This document shows, one piece after another, positions 45,997-49,206 of a stretch of 49,206 nt of DNA. The stretch is taken from the NCBI GenBank assembly GCA_040752835.1, contig JBFMGG010000011.1:1-49206 (forward strand), written 5' to 3'. The notes below the pieces were generated by a model. The model was given only the letters and a program-made list of their open reading frames with translations, was not told the origin of the DNA and did not search any database. A program made the translations under genes and the position numbers. The number at the start of each line of letters is the position of its first letter. The first letter of the stretch is position 1. The DNA is from Campylobacterota bacterium. GTDB taxonomy: Bacteria > Campylobacterota > Campylobacteria > Campylobacterales > Sulfurimonadaceae.

Positions 45997-47254
45997 GCAT
46001 CGGGAATGTGATTTCCGAAAACAGCGGCCTCTCCTCCACCGTTTCATTCATGCATCGTTCCCTTAAGCGTTCCAGCTTTTCGTAGATTTCCCCTTCTTTG
46101 ATGGGACACAGTGAGAGCATATCCTCCAGCAGGCACCCGAACGCGCGCACTTCGATTCTCTCGAACTCTTTGCGGTGCGGTTCGTAGAAGCTCGCCGCCC
46201 CGAAGTCCCCCAGATAGCAGTGATTTTCGTCGTTGATCAGAATATTGTGGGCGTAGAGGTCGCCGTGCATGAGTCCGCGCGCGTGCAGGTGTGCGGCGGC
46301 GGAGGCGATCGCACGGGCTACTTCGAGGATGCTTTCGGCGGTGAAGGTGGCTCCCGGTTCGAAGGTATCTCGGGTGCAGGTCTCGAAATCGGGCGGCAGC
46401 CCCAGATTGCGGTAAACGCTCGGGATATACTCCAGTACCAGTCCCAGACGCTCGTCCCCTCCGAGCTTCGAGAGGACTTTGATGAGGTGGGGATGTTCCC
46501 CGACGCTCATGTAGGCGTTCATCTCATCGTGGGCGTACCCGTCGCTTGTGATGGCGCCTTTGAAGAGTTTCAATGCTACCTCTGCTTCGTGCGGCGTCGA
46601 ATAGGCTTTGAAAATATCCCCCGACGCGCCGGAGCCCAATTTTTCTTTAACTTCCAGTTCGTCATACCCGATTTCCTGAAATTCGAATCGCGGGTTCGTG
46701 CTGCACGGATTTCCCGAAAAAGCCAGCCATGAGAGTTTCGGCAGATTCCACAGCCACGAGGGGATCGTTTCGAGGCGGTTGGCCGAGAGGCGGAGGAGTT
46801 CGAGATTGCGACATGAGGCCATCTCATCGGGAAGCTTTTCGAGTCGGTTTCCCGCCAGGGCGCATTTTTGCAGTTGTGCGAGCTTTCCGATCGAGCGGGG
46901 GAGATGGGTGAGGCGGTTATCGGTCAGGATCAGCCAGCTGATCCCGTCAGGAAGCACGTCTTCGTCAAATTGTTCGATGAGGTTGCTTTTGAACCCCAGC
47001 ATATAAAGATTCTCGCACCCCCTGAAGGAGGGGACCGCGCGAAAACGGTTGTTTGAAAAAAAGGCGATTTTCAGGTGGTGCAGACGATGCATGTCGTCGG
47101 GGAGGGAGGAGAGGGCGTTATCACTGAGATCGAGGATTTCGAGCGTATCGGCAAGATCGAAAATCTCTTCGGGAAACGTCGTGAGACGGTCGCGCAGATT
47201 CAGCCGTCTTATCCCTTTGAGGCTGCCCGAGCGCAATTGTGCGAGTGTATGCAT
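45986..47254 (-). CDS. Leucine-rich-repeat protein kinase
   Basis: The 422-residue protein fuses about seven leucine-rich repeats (15-190, LxxLxLSxNxLxxLP) to a eukaryotic-type protein kinase (about 200-420). The kinase has a glycine loop LGSGASGDIF (206-215), lysine K229 (VALKLF), the catalytic loop HGDLYAHN (H330, D332, N337) and DFG (350-352). The HGD form is found in atypical kinases. There is no membrane segment or signal peptide, so it is cytoplasmic. The residues needed for phosphotransfer are present. The target is unknown; neighbours give no hint. Such fusions are uncommon in the phylum and may have come by transfer, but composition looks like its neighbours. Confidence 0.88.
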   Translation of the reverse strand: MHTLAQLRSGSLKGIRRLNLRDRLTTFPEEIFDLADTLEILDLSDNALSSLPDDMHRLHHLKIAFFSNNRFRAVPSFRGCENLYMLGFKSNLIEQFDEDVLPDGISWLILTDNRLTHLPRSIGKLAQLQKCALAGNRLEKLPDEMASCRNLELLRLSANRLETIPSWLWNLPKLSWLAFSGNPCSTNPRFEFQEIGYDELEVKEKLGSGASGDIFKAYSTPHEAEVALKLFKGAITSDGYAHDEMNAYMSVGEHPHLIKVLSKLGGDERLGLVLEYIPSVYRNLGLPPDFETCTRDTFEPGATFTAESILEVARAIASAAAHLHARGLMHGDLYAHNILINDENHCYLGDFGAASFYEPHRKEFERIEVRAFGCLLEDMLSLCPIKEGEIYEKLERLRERCMNETVEERPLFSEITFPMLMT

Positions 47255-47297
47255 ATTTGCCTTTACTGTATAGGAATGGGCGGATTCTAGCGAAAAG

Positions 47298-47317
47298 CGC
47301 CTTGAGCCGCCAAGGCG
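47298..47317. repeat. Perfect inverted repeat between divergent genes
   Basis: CGCCTTG at 47298-47304 and CAAGGCG at 47311-47317 are perfectly complementary with a six-base loop. The site lies 43 bases upstream of the LRR-kinase start and 110 bases before the small gene on the other side. It may be an operator or part of a leader; its position argues against a terminator. Confidence 0.45.
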
Positions 47318-47427
47318 TATTTGAAATCTTATTTACGATCAGGGATTAATTCAAAATCGCGCGCGTTGTTTGATAAAAAGGGTTATATTCTATGACAATT
47401 TCTATTGATTTGTGCAAGGAGAATATG

Positions 47428-47802
47428 ATGAAAGGGATCGAAAAATACGACAATCTACACGAGGTGATCCCCAAGCTTTTCCCGGTACTCGTCGAAGCGA
47501 TCCAATCCGAATTTTTGGAGATTAAAGAGATTAACCGCGAATGCGAAAAATTCATTGCGACGTGTGAGCGTTTTCCGGAGCTCAAAAAAGCCAAATACGT
47601 CATTTTTTCCCAGCACATCAAAAAGAACGAGCACAAAAACGAACTGTTCGCCTTTATCGATGCCGAAGGAAATATTCTCCGCCATATTACCGGAAGGGAA
47701 ATGGAACTGTACGGTTTGCTTGGGTCGTGTTCGAACCTGCACGTTTCCGAAGAGTTCGAAGAACAGCGTCGCCATTGCAGCGGCGACGAATGCCGTCATT
47801 GA
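47428..47802 (+). CDS. Hypothetical protein with Cys/His-rich tail
   Basis: The 124-residue protein has a helical N-terminal half (KLFPVLVEAIQSEFLEIKEI), a strand-like middle and a C-terminal Cys/His tail (HCSGDECRH after LGSCSNLH) that could bind a metal. It is not a family I recognise. The ATG at 47428 has AGGAG six bases upstream; ATGs at 47425 and 47392 are possible. The last seven bases overlap the end of the next, convergent gene. Confidence 0.65.
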   Translation: MKGIEKYDNLHEVIPKLFPVLVEAIQSEFLEIKEINRECEKFIATCERFPELKKAKYVIFSQHIKKNEHKNELFAFIDAEGNILRHITGREMELYGLLGSCSNLHVSEEFEEQRRHCSGDECRH

Positions 47803-48203
47803 GATAACAGGTTTTTCTTTTCCAGTACGTAGAGTTCGTAGCGGATATGCTTGAAACGCTCGCTCGATGCGGGGTCTGCGATTTTATACAGCTCTTCCAA
47901 AACCCGGGACGACTCCTGTGCCCGTTTGTAATTCGCAATTAATATGGAACGCAGGTCGGTCCGATTCATCTCACTGGGCATTGTGGGACGCAGTACATCG
48001 TTCTCGCTGTCGCGCGAAGCGAGCAGCTCTTCGAGCGGTTCGATCCGGCATAGATGACGCAGATTCTTCAAAGCCGTGGAGAGTTCCTTGTCATTGTGAA
48101 CATAGCGCGCTATGTCCTCAATCACACGGATCCCTTCTTTGAGACGGTTCAGGTTGGCGTCCGCCACCCGAAGGAGTTCGGGGGGGAGGGAGTTATTCGT
48201 CAT
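47796..48203 (-). CDS. ThiD2-like protein (thiamine pathway)
   Basis: The 135-residue protein contains the pattern RVADANLNRLKEGIRVIEDIARYV, typical of the ThiD2 domain found alone or fused to ThiE in several phyla. ThiD2 phosphorylates the pyrimidine intermediate HMP-P in thiamine synthesis. The remaining helical part (KNLRHLCRIEPLEELL) agrees with the family. It is often annotated as thiamine-phosphate pyrophosphorylase because of fusion proteins; that activity is unlikely in this short form. It overlaps the upstream BI-1 gene by 11 bases. Confidence 0.75.
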   Translation of the reverse strand: MTNNSLPPELLRVADANLNRLKEGIRVIEDIARYVHNDKELSTALKNLRHLCRIEPLEELLASRDSENDVLRPTMPSEMNRTDLRSILIANYKRAQESSRVLEELYKIADPASSERFKHIRYELYVLEKKNLLSQ

Positions 48204-48900
48204 TGTTTCCGAAAATGCCGAACAGCTGGAGCAGCGTCACGAAGAGGTTGAAGAAGTCGAGGTAGAGCGCAACGGCTCCGTCCATCGGCGTCTCATACGC
48301 TCCGCGAATCACGTTTTGGGTATCGATGAGAACCATCACGCTGATCACGAGGAGAAAAATCGCCTGAATCGCCACGTACAGGATCGGGCTTTTCAGGAAA
48401 AAGACGTTGATCAGTGAAACCGCCAATATAATAAAGAAAGCGATCATGATCGGTTTGGACCAGCTGGTAAAGTCTTTCGTGCTTTTAATCGCAAAGAAAC
48501 TGAGTCCGCCGAACAGTGCCGCCGTCATGAAAAACGCGTTTCCGACGATCGTCGCCCCGCCGGCCATTCCGAGGATATGGCTGAGGAGAGGCGTGATGAT
48601 GACGCCGCTGGCAAAGGTAAAGGCAAACAGCCCGACCATGTTTACTCCGGGTTTGTTCTTGATGAACTGCAGTCCGAACATCCCAAAGAGCATCCAGGGG
48701 ATAGCGATCCACCAGTAGTTGGCCGCGACGATTCCCGCATACGGGATACCGACGTAGGCACCTACGCCTCCCGCCAGCATCGAAGCGGCGAAAAGTTTGT
48801 AGGTATCTTTTACAAACGAAACGATCTGCGCTTCACTGCGGTGAGCGCTCTCGTAGCCAAAAGCACCTTCACGTGCGTATTCGCGATCATATAAAGCCAT
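48193..48900 (-). CDS. Bax inhibitor-1/YccA-family membrane protein
   Basis: The 235-residue protein has seven membrane helices and the family's C-terminal LIDTQNVIRGAYETPMDGAVALYLDFFNLF block. Relatives are calcium-leak channels and modulators of FtsH proteolysis. The charged first 30 residues are cytoplasmic. A -10 box lies 35 bases upstream. It is the first gene of a two-gene unit with the ThiD2-like gene. Confidence 0.92.
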   Translation of the reverse strand: MALYDREYAREGAFGYESAHRSEAQIVSFVKDTYKLFAASMLAGGVGAYVGIPYAGIVAANYWWIAIPWMLFGMFGLQFIKNKPGVNMVGLFAFTFASGVIITPLLSHILGMAGGATIVGNAFFMTAALFGGLSFFAIKSTKDFTSWSKPIMIAFFIILAVSLINVFFLKSPILYVAIQAIFLLVISVMVLIDTQNVIRGAYETPMDGAVALYLDFFNLFVTLLQLFGIFGNNDE

Positions 48901-48934
48901 TGCTTTTTCCTTTATAAGGTATTTTATAAAAGGG

Positions 48935-48940
48935 ATTATA
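48935..48940 (-). promoter_or_regulatory. -10 box for the BI-1 gene
   Basis: A minus-strand TATAAT (plus ATTATA at 48935-48940), preceded directly by TG, lies 35 bases upstream of the start. A TTGACA on the same strand at 48965-48970 is 24 bases away, which is too far for a normal -35 box. The rest of 48941-49087 is AT-rich and holds no gene. Confidence 0.45.
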
Positions 48941-49087
48941 CAGAATTTTGATTAACCGTTCGTTTGTCAAAGAAAAGAGAAGAAGAAGGATTCGGGGTGA
49001 AAATGGGTAAAATGGTTACAAAAAATGGGACGTGAAGCGGAAAATAAATTTTTTTTGCCATATTTCGGATGTTTGCGCAAAAACCTC

Positions 49088-49116
49088 TTGACATTCGTCG
49101 GTATTTTTCCTATAAT
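49088..49116 (+). promoter_or_regulatory. Consensus sigma-70 promoter, probably ribosomal RNA
   Basis: TTGACA at 49088-49093 and TATAAT at 49111-49116 are both perfect, with the ideal 17-base spacer. An A/T tract upstream (about 49040-49060) could act as an UP element. It is by far the strongest promoter in the window, and no protein start follows before the edge. Confidence 0.75.
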
Positions 49117-49122
49117 TCCCGT

Positions 49123-49206
49123 CCACAAACGCTGAGAGGCCTTGAGTTAAGGCTTTGAGTTTTGGGTTTGAGATCATTGAAAACTAAGCAGGGATGGCGG
49201 TTGAGC
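49123..49206 (+). other. Probable leader of a ribosomal RNA operon (16S beyond the edge)
   Basis: The segment has a small hairpin (GCCTT 49139-49143 with AAGGC 49149-49153) and then GATCATTGAAAACTAAGCAG, a type of sequence often seen just before 16S rRNA genes. Together with the promoter this suggests a rrn leader with antitermination and RNase III processing signals. The 16S gene itself is not in the window, so this is inference. Confidence 0.55.

Noticed and set aside
48941-48970. TTGACA at 48965-48970 (minus) as the -35 box of the BI-1 gene
   Set aside because: It lies 24 bases from the TATAAT, too far for normal sigma-70 spacing.

Overview
The window looks like the replication-origin end of a Campylobacterota (epsilonproteobacterial) chromosome. 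The evidence is the ruvC-dnaA-dnaN cluster with many TTCAC-core DnaA boxes, the NIF-type NifS/NifU pair used as housekeeping Fe-S machinery, and gene orders I recall from Campylobacter and Helicobacter: tig-clpP-def diverging from folE-fliI, rnhA-rnc-aroC, secG-frr-pyrE, and pyrG next to recJ. The base composition looks near 50% GC (not computed). That is high for the phylum and suggests a Sulfuricurvum- or Sulfurovum-like free-living relative rather than a pathogen. No phage, insertion sequence, CRISPR array or tRNA was found, and nearly all the DNA is tightly packed core genome.

Layout. 1-3.85 kb: origin region. dnaN, dnaA (both minus) and ruvC (plus) are separated by three gaps holding twelve DnaA-box cores in total; the dnaA-dnaN gap also carries a DnaA-trio-like element and an AT-rich tract. 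3.85-6.5 kb: a two-domain acyltransferase of the OlsF (ornithine lipid) type and an RluA-family pseudouridine synthase. 6.5-15.8 kb: a structured leader and purB, nrdA with two small downstream genes, then on the minus strand nrdB followed by five genes, every junction overlapping (amidohydrolase, isoaspartyl methyltransferase, two other methyltransferases, a low-molecular-weight phosphatase). 15.9-20.3 kb: a 1090-residue DUF748/AsmA-like protein and a YeiH-type exporter. 20.5-26.2 kb (minus): tig, clpP, a degenerate GGDEF protein, def, comM and a GDSL hydrolase. 26.3-30.6 kb (plus): folE-fliI and nifS-nifU. 30.7-39.1 kb (minus): an eight-gene run pyrG-recJ-lipoprotein-TPR/zinc-ribbon-rnhA-rnc-aroC-phoH2. 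39.2-48.9 kb: a Kef-type antiporter, secG-frr-pyrE and a small gene, a zinc/manganese ABC transporter ending in a BioC-like methyltransferase, a leucine-rich-repeat protein kinase, a small unknown, a ThiD2-like protein and a Bax-inhibitor-1 protein. The last 120 bases hold a consensus promoter and what looks like a ribosomal RNA leader, with the 16S gene probably just beyond the edge.

Most genes serve replication, nucleotide supply (purB, nrdAB, pyrG, pyrE, folE), protein maturation and quality control (def, tig, clpP, frr, secG), RNA metabolism (rnc, rnhA, phoH2, rlu) and metal or Fe-S handling (nifSU, znuABC). The parts that go beyond routine annotation are the origin architecture, a lineage insertion in NrdA between its radical and redox cysteines, the nrdB-led overlapping operon, the LRR-kinase fusion, the inactive-looking GGDEF protein in the proteostasis operon, and two possible RNA switches (upstream of purB and pyrG).
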